A DNA stretch of 64,000 nucleotides from Paenibacillus sambharensis (GTDB lineage Bacteria > Bacillota > Bacilli > Paenibacillales > Paenibacillaceae), in assembly GCF_003233845.1 (NCBI RefSeq), contig NZ_QKRB01000053.1, positions 62,001 to 126,000 of the forward strand, written 5' to 3'. This document shows, piece after piece, positions 50,845 to 58,795 of this stretch (positions are counted from its first letter, which is position 1; each line of letters begins with the position of its first letter). The position numbers and the translations under genes were made by a program. Under the pieces are notes generated by a model that saw only the letters and a program-made list of their open reading frames with translations, did no database searches and had not been told where the DNA came from.

Positions 50845-51007
50845 CAAGTGTCTTATATAAAAAAGGGGGTCTTGTTTATTATAATAGCCCACCTGTGTGA
50901 AAAGCGGGTAACAGGAACATTTCAATTGTGTTACATACCTATACAAGTCTTTCCATCTAAATGAACGGCAGTGCAATCTGCCGGTTACGCCCAGGAGGCC
51001 CTTATTT

Positions 51008-51067
51008 ATGCACGTGTATCACACGCTTAATTATTCCAAGGAAGCATCAACAGCATGTGGATCTTAA
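51008..51067 (+). CDS. Candidate 19-aa leader ORF overlapping the EamA transporter start
   Basis: AGGAGG ends 9 nt before an ATG at 51008 that opens 19 codons (MHVYHTLNYSKEASTACGS) ending in TAA at 51065-51067, 13 bp inside the transporter gene. Its ribosome site is far better than the transporter's own (AAGGAAG), so translation of the transporter may be coupled to it. It could also be the remains of an upstream start. Confidence 0.4.
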   Translation: MHVYHTLNYSKEASTACGS

Positions 51068-51945
51068 CAGCAGCCGGCAGCGCCATCCTGTTCGGCTTTG
51101 CCGGGCTTGGCATGAAGCTGAGCCAGACGATGAAAGGCTCGATGAATCAGCTGCTGCTCGGGCTGTATTTGTCCGGCACGCTGGGCTTTGGCCTGCATCT
51201 GATTATCACCGGGGGCTCGGTGTCCTGGAGCGATTGGCGGTTCTGGACCGCCTCGCTGATTATCGGGGCAGGCTCCGCATGGGGAAATCTGGTCTTCATG
51301 AAGGCGCTTGAATATGGACCCGCAAGCTTGACTGCTCCGCTGACCAACATGAACATCGCTGTCGTTGTGCTCTTCTCTACCTTCTATTACCGTGAACCGC
51401 TTGGACTGGGCGAGCTCTGCGGCATCATGCTGCTGCTTGCCGCTGTCATGCTGCTCTCCATCAGGCGCAGAGAGAAGCTGACTTTGTCGGACAAGCGGTG
51501 GTTCTTCTATGTCGCTGCTGGTATCGTACTGTTCACCCTGCGTAATGGAGGCCTCAAGGTCACGGAGGAGATGGGGCTGAACAGCACGCCGATTCTGCTG
51601 ATCGGCTATGCCCTGTCAGCGCTGTGGTTTCTGCCGTATGTTGTGCGGGAACGCCAGCCGGCACCCCCGGCAGCCGCTTCGCGTGAGCTTGCGGCAGGCC
51701 GCCGCTGGACCGGTATGTACTGGGGGCTGGCAAGCGGCATCTTCTCCTATGCCGGGCTGCAGCTGTATGCGAATGCGCTGGCAGCGGGCAAAGCCAATAT
51801 CGCTGCCCCGATCTTCGCCACCAACAGTCTGGTCGTTGCTCTAGGAGCCATTGTCCTGCTGCGTGAACGGCTTACCGTTCTCCAGACGGCTGCGCTTTGC
51901 TTCACGATGGCCGGCATCCTGCTCATCCGTATGTTCCAGAGCTGA
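51055..51945 (+). CDS. EamA/DMT-family transporter
   Basis: A 296-residue membrane protein with ten predicted helices arranged as two EamA repeats: each ends in a conserved stretch (ALEYGPASLTAPLTNMNIAVVVLFSTFYYREPLGLGE and ALAAGKANIAAPIFATNSLVVALGAIVLLRERLT). The drug/metabolite transporter superfamily exports or imports small metabolites; the substrate is unknown. The ATG at 51055 gives the family N-terminus MWILTAAGSAILFG. Confidence 0.9.
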   Translation: MWILTAAGSAILFGFAGLGMKLSQTMKGSMNQLLLGLYLSGTLGFGLHLIITGGSVSWSDWRFWTASLIIGAGSAWGNLVFMKALEYGPASLTAPLTNMNIAVVVLFSTFYYREPLGLGELCGIMLLLAAVMLLSIRRREKLTLSDKRWFFYVAAGIVLFTLRNGGLKVTEEMGLNSTPILLIGYALSALWFLPYVVRERQPAPPAAASRELAAGRRWTGMYWGLASGIFSYAGLQLYANALAAGKANIAAPIFATNSLVVALGAIVLLRERLTVLQTAALCFTMAGILLIRMFQS

Positions 51946-51974
51946 CAGGACCCTTGGCGCATGAATAACAAAGT

Positions 51975-52029
51975 ACACAACCCCCTTGCACCAAATCGCT
52001 GTATGCGTGAGGAGCAAGGGGGTTGTGTG
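51975..52029. terminator. Bidirectional terminator between the EamA and doxX genes
   Basis: ACACAACCCCCTTGC and GCAAGGGGGTTGTGTGT form a perfect 15-bp stem around a 23-nt loop, between convergent genes. T-rich sequence follows on the minus side (ACTTTGTT). Confidence 0.85.
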
Positions 52030-52041
52030 TAACGAAAATCG

Positions 52042-52440
52042 TTAACGCAGTACCGCATCCAGGGCCAAATCCCCCGCCCCTGTCAAGGCCAGACCAACTA
52101 CAACGGCGAGCAGTACCAGATTGTATTCATAGCCGTTCTGGGTCGCCCACAGGCCGTTAGGACCGTGTACCTTAACAATAGAGACAATCATGGCTCCGCC
52201 AATCAGAACAGCTGCTACAGGCATCCACAGACCTAAGCCAAGCAGAAGCCCGCCGATCAGTTCCGACAGACCCGCCGCAACGGCCATAGCCGCTCCCGGC
52301 TTCATGCCCATAGATTCAAACCAGCCGCCGGTCCCTTTAATGCCATATCCGCCAAACCAGCCGAACAGCTTCTGCGCACCGTGACCCACAAACAACAAGC
52401 CGATAATGACTCGAATAATCAGCAATCCTGTATCCATCAT
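52042..52440 (-). CDS. DoxX-family membrane protein
   Basis: A 132-residue protein with four membrane helices and the DoxX-type N-terminus LLIIRVIIGLLFVGHGAQKLFGWFGG. DoxX relatives are associated with redox or thiol stress and are often controlled by HxlR or MarR regulators, as the divergent neighbour here suggests. The ATG at 52440 (MMDTG) is chosen because AAGGAGAG precedes it; an in-frame ATG six codons upstream includes that site. Confidence 0.9.
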   Translation of the reverse strand: MMDTGLLIIRVIIGLLFVGHGAQKLFGWFGGYGIKGTGGWFESMGMKPGAAMAVAAGLSELIGGLLLGLGLWMPVAAVLIGGAMIVSIVKVHGPNGLWATQNGYEYNLVLLAVVVGLALTGAGDLALDAVLR

Positions 52441-52489
52441 CTTAATTCTCTCCTTCATCCTTTTGCTTTAGTTCCTTACGGATATTCAC

Positions 52490-52518
52490 ATCATAATTTA
52501 GTCACTTACATAAGTCAA
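52490..52518 (-). promoter_or_regulatory. doxX promoter with an embedded palindromic operator
   Basis: On the minus strand TTGACT (52518-52513), 17 bp, TATGAT (52495-52490). The near-palindrome ACTTATGTAAGT (52515-52504) covers the end of the -35 and the spacer, where a dimeric HxlR regulator would block polymerase. Confidence 0.72.
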
Positions 52519-52563
52519 GTAGATATTTTTTATTTAGTTATGATAAATTTGTTAACCGCACTC

Positions 52564-52592
52564 TTACCTTTTAGCAGCTATCGTGGTACAAT
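52564..52592 (+). promoter_or_regulatory. Promoter of the HxlR regulator gene
   Basis: TTACCT (52564), 17 bp, TACAAT (52587), about 28 bp upstream of the GTG start. Confidence 0.65.
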
Positions 52593-52619
52593 AGAGCATA
52601 TAAAGTGGGGTGAGAATCT

Positions 52620-52928
52620 GTGGACTACTCAAGAATGTGCCCGAAATACGAATCCGCAGCCGAACTGCTCGGAAAGAAGTGGACTGGCCTCATCATCCGT
52701 GTACTGCTCGGCGGACCCAAGCGGTTCAAGGAAATAAAGGAACAGATTCCGGAGATGAGCGACAAGATGCTGACCGACCGTATGAAGGAGCTTGAACTGC
52801 TCGGTATCGTCAAACGGAACGTATACCCTGAAATGCCGGTTCGTATTGAATACGAGCTGACCGAGAAGGGACGCGGCCTGGAGCCCGTCATTCAATCGAT
52901 TCAGCAGTGGGGCGAGCAGTGGATGTAA
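52620..52928 (+). CDS. HxlR-family transcription regulator
   Basis: A 102-residue winged-helix regulator with the HxlR layout: N-terminal cysteine in SRMCPKYESA, helix KWTGLIIRVLLGGPKRFKEI, recognition region SDKMLTDRMKELELLGIVKR and wing PVRIEYELTEKG. The N-terminal Cys is often the redox- or electrophile-sensing residue. It starts with GTG at 52620 after GGGGTGAG. Divergent from doxX, its likely target. Confidence 0.93.
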   Translation: MDYSRMCPKYESAAELLGKKWTGLIIRVLLGGPKRFKEIKEQIPEMSDKMLTDRMKELELLGIVKRNVYPEMPVRIEYELTEKGRGLEPVIQSIQQWGEQWM

Positions 52929-52964
52929 GCGTCTCATTTTCTTCTCTATACAGCCTGTACGAAT

Positions 52965-53009
52965 AAGAAGACTGCCTCTGCACCTTTAGTGCCTGGCGGT
53001 CTTCTTCTG
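52965..53009 (+). terminator. Intrinsic terminator of the HxlR gene
   Basis: AAGAAGACTGCC and GGCGGTCTTCTT form a 12-bp stem (one mismatch) followed by CTGT. Confidence 0.75.
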
Positions 53010-53070
53010 TATTCCCGGTCTTCTCTCACAGCTCACTGTGACGGTTAATTGCCCATGCCCATGTATGAAT

Positions 53071-53099
53071 AAGAGGCGCCCGGAATCCGGGCGCCTCTT
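53071..53099 (-). terminator. Terminator hairpin of the sdh operon
   Basis: AAGAGGCGCCCGG and CCGGGCGCCTCTT form a perfect 13-bp stem, 17 bp after the sdhB stop. The minus-strand tail is TTATTCAT, so termination may be partial. Confidence 0.85.
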
Positions 53100-53115
53100 G
53101 ATTATTATTATGGTA

Positions 53116-53880
53116 TTACATGCCAAGCCATTTCTTGAACATATGCTTGCTTGTGTCCTTGTTCAGCGCTGCTATCGAGGTTGTGAGCGGAATTCCCTTC
53201 GGGCAGGCGCGCACACAGTTCTGCGAGTTGCCGCAGCCTTCAATGCCGCCGTCATCCATCAGGGTCTCCAGACGCTCATCCTTGTTCATCTCACCAGTCG
53301 GGTGGGCATTGAACAATCGAACCTGCGATAATGCCGCTGGCCCAATGAAGCTGTTCCGGTCATTCACATTCGGACACGATTCAAGACACACGCCGCAGGT
53401 CATGCATTTGGACAGTTCATACGCCCATTGGCGCTTCGTCTCTGCCATCCGCGGGCCCGGGCCAAGATCGTAGGTCCCGTCGATTGGAATCCACGCTTTT
53501 ACCCGCTTGAGTGCGGTAAACATGCGCTCACGGTTAATAACCAAGTCACGTACTACCGGGAAAGTCCGCATTGGCTCCAGCCGGATCGGCTGCTCCAGCT
53601 TGTCGACCAGGGCCGTACAGGCCTGGCGGGGCTTGCCGTTAATGTTCATCGAGCAGGCGCCGCATACTTCTTCCAGGCAATTCGATTCCCAGCATACCGG
53701 CGAGGTTTCCTTGCCTTCTGCGTTCTTCGGCGTCCGCTGAATTTCCATCAGTGCACTGATGACGTTCATGTTCGGACGGTACGGGATCTCGAAGGTTTCT
53801 TCATACGGCTTCGTTTCCGGTGAATCCTGACGCGTGACTACCAGCTTGATTGTCTTTGCTGCTGTTGTTGTTTGCGCCAT
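53116..53880 (-). CDS. sdhB: Succinate dehydrogenase iron-sulfur subunit
   Basis: A 254-residue subunit that passes electrons from SdhA to the membrane quinone. The N-terminal ferredoxin domain binds [2Fe-2S] (CWESNCLEEVCGACS and a later Cys); the C-terminal domain has CMTCGVCLESCP and CVRACPKGIP for the [4Fe-4S] and [3Fe-4S] clusters. It starts 2 bp after the sdhA stop, with its ribosome site inside sdhA. Confidence 0.97.
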   Translation of the reverse strand: MAQTTTAAKTIKLVVTRQDSPETKPYEETFEIPYRPNMNVISALMEIQRTPKNAEGKETSPVCWESNCLEEVCGACSMNINGKPRQACTALVDKLEQPIRLEPMRTFPVVRDLVINRERMFTALKRVKAWIPIDGTYDLGPGPRMAETKRQWAYELSKCMTCGVCLESCPNVNDRNSFIGPAALSQVRLFNAHPTGEMNKDERLETLMDDGGIEGCGNSQNCVRACPKGIPLTTSIAALNKDTSKHMFKKWLGM

Positions 53881-53882
53881 GG

Positions 53883-55640
53883 TTATTCTCCTTTCTTCTT
53901 GTCGGTCGAGTAATCACGTTTACGAGGCGGGATAAGCGACGCATCAATATCTTCATACGAAATTTGCGGGCCGTCAGCCGTCCATTTCGCTTTGGTTGTC
54001 TTCATGAAATTCTCATCATCCCGTTCCGGGAAGTCCGGCTTGTAATGCGCGCCCCGGCTTTCGTTCCGCAGCAGAGCGCCGAGCGTCATCGCTTCGGCCA
54101 GCTCCAGCATGTTCCACAGCTGACGGGTAAAGGCCACGCCTGCGTTGTTCCAGCGGGATGTATCGTGAATGTTGATATTCTGGTAGCGCTGCTTCAATTC
54201 CTTGATCTTGCCGATCGTCTCTTCCAGCTTGTTATTGTAACGAACGACCGTCATGTTGTTGGTCATCCACTCGCCAAGCTCCTTGTGAAGAACATAAGCG
54301 TTTTCCGTTCCGTTCATCTTGAGCAGGGACTCATAATTCGCCGCCAGGCGCTTCTGCTCCCGGTCAAAGACCGCAGAGGAAACATCTTCAACCGTCTTAT
54401 TCAGACCGCGAATATATTCAACAGCCTTTGGACCGGCCAGCATCCCGCCATAGATAGCGGATACCAGTGAGTTCGCGCCAAGACGGTTCGCTCCGTGGAA
54501 CTGGTACTCGCACTCGCCTGCAGCGAACAGACCCGGGATATTGGTCATTTGGTTATAATCGACCCACATGCCGCCCATCGAATAATGGACTGCCGGGAAA
54601 ATCTTCATTGGAATTTTGCGCGGATCATCGCCCATGAACTTCTCATAGATTTCGATAATGCCGCCGAGCTTGATATCAAGCTCCTTCGGATCCTTATGCG
54701 AAAGGTCCAGATACACCATGTTCTCGCCGTTAACGCCGAGCTTCTGGTTTACACAGACATCGAATATTTCACGCGTTGCGATATCGCGCGGCACCAGGTT
54801 GCCGTAAGCCGGATACTTCTCTTCGAGGAAGTACCATGGCTTGCCGTCCTTGTACGTCCATACCCGTCCGCCTTCACCGCGTGCAGACTCGGACATCAAA
54901 CGCAGCTTGTCGTCACCAGGAATGGCTGTCGGGTGAATCTGGATGAATTCGCCGTTCGCGTAATAAACGCCCTGCTGATACACGGCACTAGCCGCTGTTC
55001 CGGTGTTAATGACGGAGTTGGTCGATTTGCCGAAAATAATACCCGGCCCGCCTGTCGCCAGGATGACCGCGTCAGCTGCGATGGTATGAACTTCCATTGA
55101 GCGCAGATCCTGGCCCGTAATCCCCCGGCATACACCGTCATCGTCTACCACAGCGCCGAGGAATTCCCAATGCTCATACTTCTTCACAAGCCCCGCTGTC
55201 TCCCAGCGGCGAACCTGCTCGTCCAGAGCGTACAGCAGCTGCTGCCCGGTAGTCGCTCCGGCAAATGCGGTACGGTGATGCTTCGTGCCGCCGAATCGGC
55301 GGAAATCAAGCAGACCTTCCGGTGTCCGGTTAAACATGACCCCCATCCGGTCCATCAGGTGGATGATGCCAGGTGCGGCTTCACACATTGCCTTGACCGG
55401 GGGCTGATTCGCGAGGAAGTCCCCGCCATAAACTGTATCGTCAAAGTGCTCCCACGGGGAGTCGCCTTCGCCTTTTGTATTAACCGCTCCATTGATGCCG
55501 CCTTGTGCGCATACCGAGTGGGAACGCTTCACTGGCACCAGTGAGAACAAATCGACGTGCATGCCGGCTTCGGCTGCCTTGATGGTTGCCATCAGGCCGG
55601 CCAGCCCGCCGCCCACGACGATGATTTTGTTTTTAGCCAT
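53883..55640 (-). CDS. sdhA: Succinate dehydrogenase flavoprotein subunit
   Basis: A 585-residue flavoprotein that oxidises succinate to fumarate. The FAD-binding GGGLAGLMATIKAAE is at the N-terminus, the covalent FAD histidine in KRSHSVCAQGGINGA, and catalytic-site segments HPTAIPGDD, EGGRVW and HYSMGGMWVD are all present. Length is normal for the Bacillus type. Central gene of the sdhCAB operon, with AAGGAGCG before the ATG. Confidence 0.98.
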   Translation of the reverse strand: MAKNKIIVVGGGLAGLMATIKAAEAGMHVDLFSLVPVKRSHSVCAQGGINGAVNTKGEGDSPWEHFDDTVYGGDFLANQPPVKAMCEAAPGIIHLMDRMGVMFNRTPEGLLDFRRFGGTKHHRTAFAGATTGQQLLYALDEQVRRWETAGLVKKYEHWEFLGAVVDDDGVCRGITGQDLRSMEVHTIAADAVILATGGPGIIFGKSTNSVINTGTAASAVYQQGVYYANGEFIQIHPTAIPGDDKLRLMSESARGEGGRVWTYKDGKPWYFLEEKYPAYGNLVPRDIATREIFDVCVNQKLGVNGENMVYLDLSHKDPKELDIKLGGIIEIYEKFMGDDPRKIPMKIFPAVHYSMGGMWVDYNQMTNIPGLFAAGECEYQFHGANRLGANSLVSAIYGGMLAGPKAVEYIRGLNKTVEDVSSAVFDREQKRLAANYESLLKMNGTENAYVLHKELGEWMTNNMTVVRYNNKLEETIGKIKELKQRYQNINIHDTSRWNNAGVAFTRQLWNMLELAEAMTLGALLRNESRGAHYKPDFPERDDENFMKTTKAKWTADGPQISYEDIDASLIPPRKRDYSTDKKKGE

Positions 55641-55664
55641 TTCGATTCGCTCCTTGTTCTCAGA

Positions 55665-56345
55665 CTAACCGATATTCACAAGCGACCGCACTGCGTCGAT
55701 TGCTGCGCTCGCTTCCTTAAATTCGTCTCCGCGGAAAGCAGCCAGCGATGCCAGGAACATAGCCGTAACTATGACAAATACGCCCATCCATATATAGGAG
55801 GAAACACGCTGTGCTCTCGGTCCAACTGTAATTCCCCAGCTTACGAGGAAAGCCCACATTCCGTTAGCAAAGTGGAATGTTGCAGCCACTACGCCAACTA
55901 CGTAGAAAGCAAAGAAAAACGGATTATTGGCAATGTCATGCATGGATGAGCCCAGCTGTTCATGTGTGACATTCCCCACAGCTACCTGGAAGCGTGTCTG
56001 ATAGACATGCCATACAACGAAGATAAAGGTGATCACACCCGAGATCCGCTGCAAAGCAAACGCCCAGTTGCGGCCATATTGAAATTGTCCGGTGTTAATA
56101 TTGGATTGATAAGCGATGTACAAGCCATACACCCCATGGAACAGCAGCGGCAGCCAAATGCCGAACAGTTCGAGGAAAAACACAAGCGGCAATCCGTTCA
56201 AGAATGCTACCGCATCTTTGAAACCTTGAGGACCCCCCTCAACAGCCGCAAAATTCGTCAGCATATGTTCAACGATGAACAAGCTGAGCGGAATCACCCC
56301 TAAAAGTGAGTGAAGCCTGCGCGAGTAATACGAATTCCCTTTCAT
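55665..56345 (-). CDS. sdhC: Succinate dehydrogenase cytochrome b558 subunit
   Basis: A 226-residue membrane anchor with five helices and histidines for two haems (HSLLGVIPLSLFIVEHML, LFHGVYGLY, VVWHVYQT, FHFANGMW), matching Bacillus SdhC. It anchors SdhAB and reduces menaquinone. The ATG at 56345 (MKGNSYYSRRLHSLLG) gives the family N-terminus and follows AAAGGAG; the longer in-frame extension is not conserved-looking. First gene of the operon and divergent from a LysR gene. Confidence 0.95.
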   Translation of the reverse strand: MKGNSYYSRRLHSLLGVIPLSLFIVEHMLTNFAAVEGGPQGFKDAVAFLNGLPLVFFLELFGIWLPLLFHGVYGLYIAYQSNINTGQFQYGRNWAFALQRISGVITFIFVVWHVYQTRFQVAVGNVTHEQLGSSMHDIANNPFFFAFYVVGVVAATFHFANGMWAFLVSWGITVGPRAQRVSSYIWMGVFVIVTAMFLASLAAFRGDEFKEASAAIDAVRSLVNIG

Positions 56346-56490
56346 ACGTAAGCGTTCTCCTTTCCGGACTGGACATGCTTCTAAAGCCATTTACCATTGT
56401 ACCCTTCACTTATGAGAGCGTCAACAAATGGCTGGACACAGAATAGCCACAGTTTCCATGCTACTCCTTTTTCGCTTATAATGGAACTGC

Positions 56491-56505
56491 CGATATGGTA
56501 TATCG
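56491..56505. promoter_or_regulatory. Palindrome between sdhC and the divergent LysR gene
   Basis: CGATAT-GGT-ATATCG is a perfect 6-bp-arm palindrome between a TATAAT (56477-56482, LysR direction) and the LysR start codon. It is a candidate LysR autoregulatory site that could also affect sdhCAB. Confidence 0.5.
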
Positions 56506-56538
56506 ACTTATAACCAATTGTCATATGCGGAGGGTCCT

Positions 56539-57456
56539 ATGCTCGAAGAACTTCATATATTCGCCGTCGTTGTTGAACAATCCAGCTTGAATAAGGCTTC
56601 CGTGCAATTAAATTTGTCACAACCGGCTCTCTCCCGAAAAATCGCAAAGCTGGAGGAAGAGCTCGGCGTTGAGCTGTTCAGGCGGGTAGGCAAACGTCTG
56701 GAGCTGACCAAGCTGGGGCAGCTTACCTACGATTACGCGCTCGAAATGCGGCAGCGCCATTTTCGCTTCCTGCAGTCACTGTCCGAATTCGGCTATGCCG
56801 CCAAGACATCGCTGATGATCGGCGCCAGCCTGACCACACTTCAGACGACGCTGCCCGATCTGATACAGGTCCTGCACGAAGCCCATCCCGAGGTGGATAT
56901 CAAGGCAGTGACCGGCAAGACGCATGAAATCGTCTCGCTCGTGCGCGAGAACAAGGCGGATATTGGCCTCGTCGCCTCCTCCATTGATGATCCGGCGCTG
57001 CACTGCGTGCCGCTCTTCGATGATCACCTGGAGCTCGTCATGCCCAAGTGCCATTACATCGCAGATGCAAGCGGCATTAGTATGCGAATAACGGATCTGA
57101 ACGGCCTGCCGATGATTCTATTTGCCAAGGGGACCTGGTACCGGATTATGACAGATGAGCTGTTCGCCAAGTATGACCTGAAGCCGGATGTGCGCATGGA
57201 GATCGATTCCTTCGAAGCTATACTCCGGCTGATGCATACGTGCAGGGCCGCCACGCTGCTGCCCAAATCCTACATTAGAGAACGCATGCTCGCCGATAAC
57301 GACCTGACCGTAATACCCGTGAAGGAGCTCCTCGGAACCAAGCGCACAACCTCCCTCATTCATCACGGCAGCGAAGACATGAACCCTGCTGTGCGGCTCT
57401 GGATTGATGAGATTGCGGCCTATTTTGCCCGCAGGTCCATGAGCCAGCCCGTGTAG
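56539..57456 (+). CDS. LysR-family regulator divergent from sdhCAB
   Basis: A 305-residue LysR regulator with an N-terminal helix-turn-helix (SSLNKASVQLNLSQPALSRKIAKLEEELG) and a C-terminal effector domain (LMIGASLTTLQTTLPDLIQVLHEAHPEV). The ATG at 56539 has GGAGGGTCCT upstream. Its position facing sdhCAB suggests that it controls succinate dehydrogenase or a linked TCA function, in the way CcpC controls TCA genes in Bacillus, but this is inference from position only. Confidence 0.92.
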   Translation: MLEELHIFAVVVEQSSLNKASVQLNLSQPALSRKIAKLEEELGVELFRRVGKRLELTKLGQLTYDYALEMRQRHFRFLQSLSEFGYAAKTSLMIGASLTTLQTTLPDLIQVLHEAHPEVDIKAVTGKTHEIVSLVRENKADIGLVASSIDDPALHCVPLFDDHLELVMPKCHYIADASGISMRITDLNGLPMILFAKGTWYRIMTDELFAKYDLKPDVRMEIDSFEAILRLMHTCRAATLLPKSYIRERMLADNDLTVIPVKELLGTKRTTSLIHHGSEDMNPAVRLWIDEIAAYFARRSMSQPV

Positions 57457-57468
57457 CCGTGCCACGCC

Positions 57469-57511
57469 AAAAAACGCCGCTGCAGTCCATCGTTGGTAAG
57501 ACACAGCGGCG
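57469..57511 (-). terminator. Intrinsic terminator of ktrA
   Basis: On the minus strand CGCCGCTG ... CAGCGGCG with a 21-nt loop, followed by TTTTTTGG, 28 bp after the ktrA stop. Confidence 0.85.
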
Positions 57512-57539
57512 CCAATTTTCACGTATATAGTCCAGCGGC

Positions 57540-58202
57540 CTAACGCACGATCGCTTCCTCAAAATCCTCAATCTGCTCATTCGTGCCAATTACGACCAGC
57601 ACATCCTTCTCAGCAAGCACATCCTCCGCAGTAGGCGCAATAATAATGCCTTCCGGCTTGTTGATTGCCACAATGCTGCAGCCGAATTTGGCCCGCGGAT
57701 TGAGCTCATGCAGCGACACGCCGCACAGGCACTTAGGCACTGCAAGCTCGGCGATCGTATAATCTTTGGAGAGCTCGATATAATCAAGCAGATTTGGGGA
57801 TACCAGCTGGTGAGCCACCCGGATGCCCATATCACGTTCCGGATAGACAACCCGGTCCACTCCGATTTTCTCCAGCACTCTGCCATGCAGCTCGCCCACC
57901 GCCTTGGCCACAACCTTCTTCACACCGAGATCCTTCAGGAGAATTGTCGTCAGTATGCTCGCCTGGATATCATCTCCGATCGCGATTACGCCGCAATCAA
58001 AGTTTCGGACTCCAAGGGAGCGCAGAACATCCTCATCCGTTGAATCCGCGACGACGGCATGTGTAAGCACGCTGCTCATCTCATCGACCATCTCTTCATC
58101 CTTATCAATGCCGAGCACCTCATAGCCCAGCTCAATAAGCTCACTGCCAATCCCTGATCCGAAGCGTCCAAGCCCGATGATGACAAACTGATTTTTCCTC
58201 AT
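57540..58202 (-). CDS. ktrA: Potassium uptake gating subunit (KtrA/KtrC, RCK domain)
   Basis: A 220-residue cytoplasmic protein: RCK_N domain with nucleotide-binding GLGRFGSGIGSEL and GIDKDEE at 1-130, RCK_C domain at 140-220. It forms an octameric ring that gates a KtrB-type potassium channel in response to ATP/ADP; RCK_C domains can bind c-di-AMP. The membrane partner is not in the window, as for Bacillus ktrC. The upstream c-di-AMP riboswitch supports this role. Confidence 0.94.
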   Translation of the reverse strand: MRKNQFVIIGLGRFGSGIGSELIELGYEVLGIDKDEEMVDEMSSVLTHAVVADSTDEDVLRSLGVRNFDCGVIAIGDDIQASILTTILLKDLGVKKVVAKAVGELHGRVLEKIGVDRVVYPERDMGIRVAHQLVSPNLLDYIELSKDYTIAELAVPKCLCGVSLHELNPRAKFGCSIVAINKPEGIIIAPTAEDVLAEKDVLVVIGTNEQIEDFEEAIVR

Positions 58203-58304
58203 AGCTTCGTACTGTCTCCAATCTATCCCAAGTAATGGTCTATCTCTCTCTTATTACCACAACCGAGCATTCCGTATCGTACCGAAGACCGTTTTTTGGG
58301 CATC

Positions 58305-58331
58305 AAAAAAAGCACTGGAACTCCAATGCTT
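58305..58331 (-). terminator. Expression-platform terminator of the c-di-AMP riboswitch
   Basis: On the minus strand AAGCATTGGA, GTT and TCCAGTGCTT form a stem followed by TTTTTGATG. Confidence 0.9.
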
Positions 58332-58334
58332 ATC

Positions 58335-58505
58335 GCGCGAGCCCTGTTCGGACAGCCTACGAGGTTAGCTGACGGATTCGGGCGCGAACAGACGCCCTAT
58401 CCGGCACAACACGGCTCTATAGCTCACCGGTGACCGGAATTCACCCCACACCGCCTGGACCCCTATCATCCTGACAGCATTTATGGTTCCCCCGTTTTCA
58501 ACATG
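58335..58505 (-). promoter_or_regulatory. c-di-AMP riboswitch (ydaO-yuaA type) upstream of ktrA
   Basis: The minus strand contains the conserved ydaO-yuaA blocks: AACGGGGGAACC, GGGGTGAATTCC, GAGCCG, GGATAGGGCG, CCGAATCCGTCAGCTAACCTCGTAGGC. This aptamer binds cyclic di-AMP, which in Bacillus shuts off potassium uptake genes. The terminator at 58305-58331 completes an off switch. Confidence 0.96.
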
Positions 58506-58570
58506 AAATTCGGCTGTATATTCAGTTGGACGATCGTGAATCTCTCAGTTATGGTCTACTAACCATTCCG

Positions 58571-58600
58571 ATTATAGCGGCACCCCCAAGCAAAACACAA
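58571..58600 (-). promoter_or_regulatory. Promoter of the ktrA riboswitch transcript
   Basis: On the minus strand TTGTGT (58600-58595), 18 bp, TATAAT (58576-58571). Confidence 0.75.
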
Positions 58601-58795
58601 AACGAATTTTAGCTTAATCCCGGTCATAGAACAGGATATACGCGCTTTTTTGCGATAAAAACCTGCTCTATCTTGTATTATTGGCCGATTATCTCGCTGA
58701 AGGTTGAGGTAATGAAAGTAAGCGATTGGAAAATATAATACAGGGTATGTTATCGTATTGTGTAAATGAAATTCAAAAAAAGAAGAGGTGTAGGC

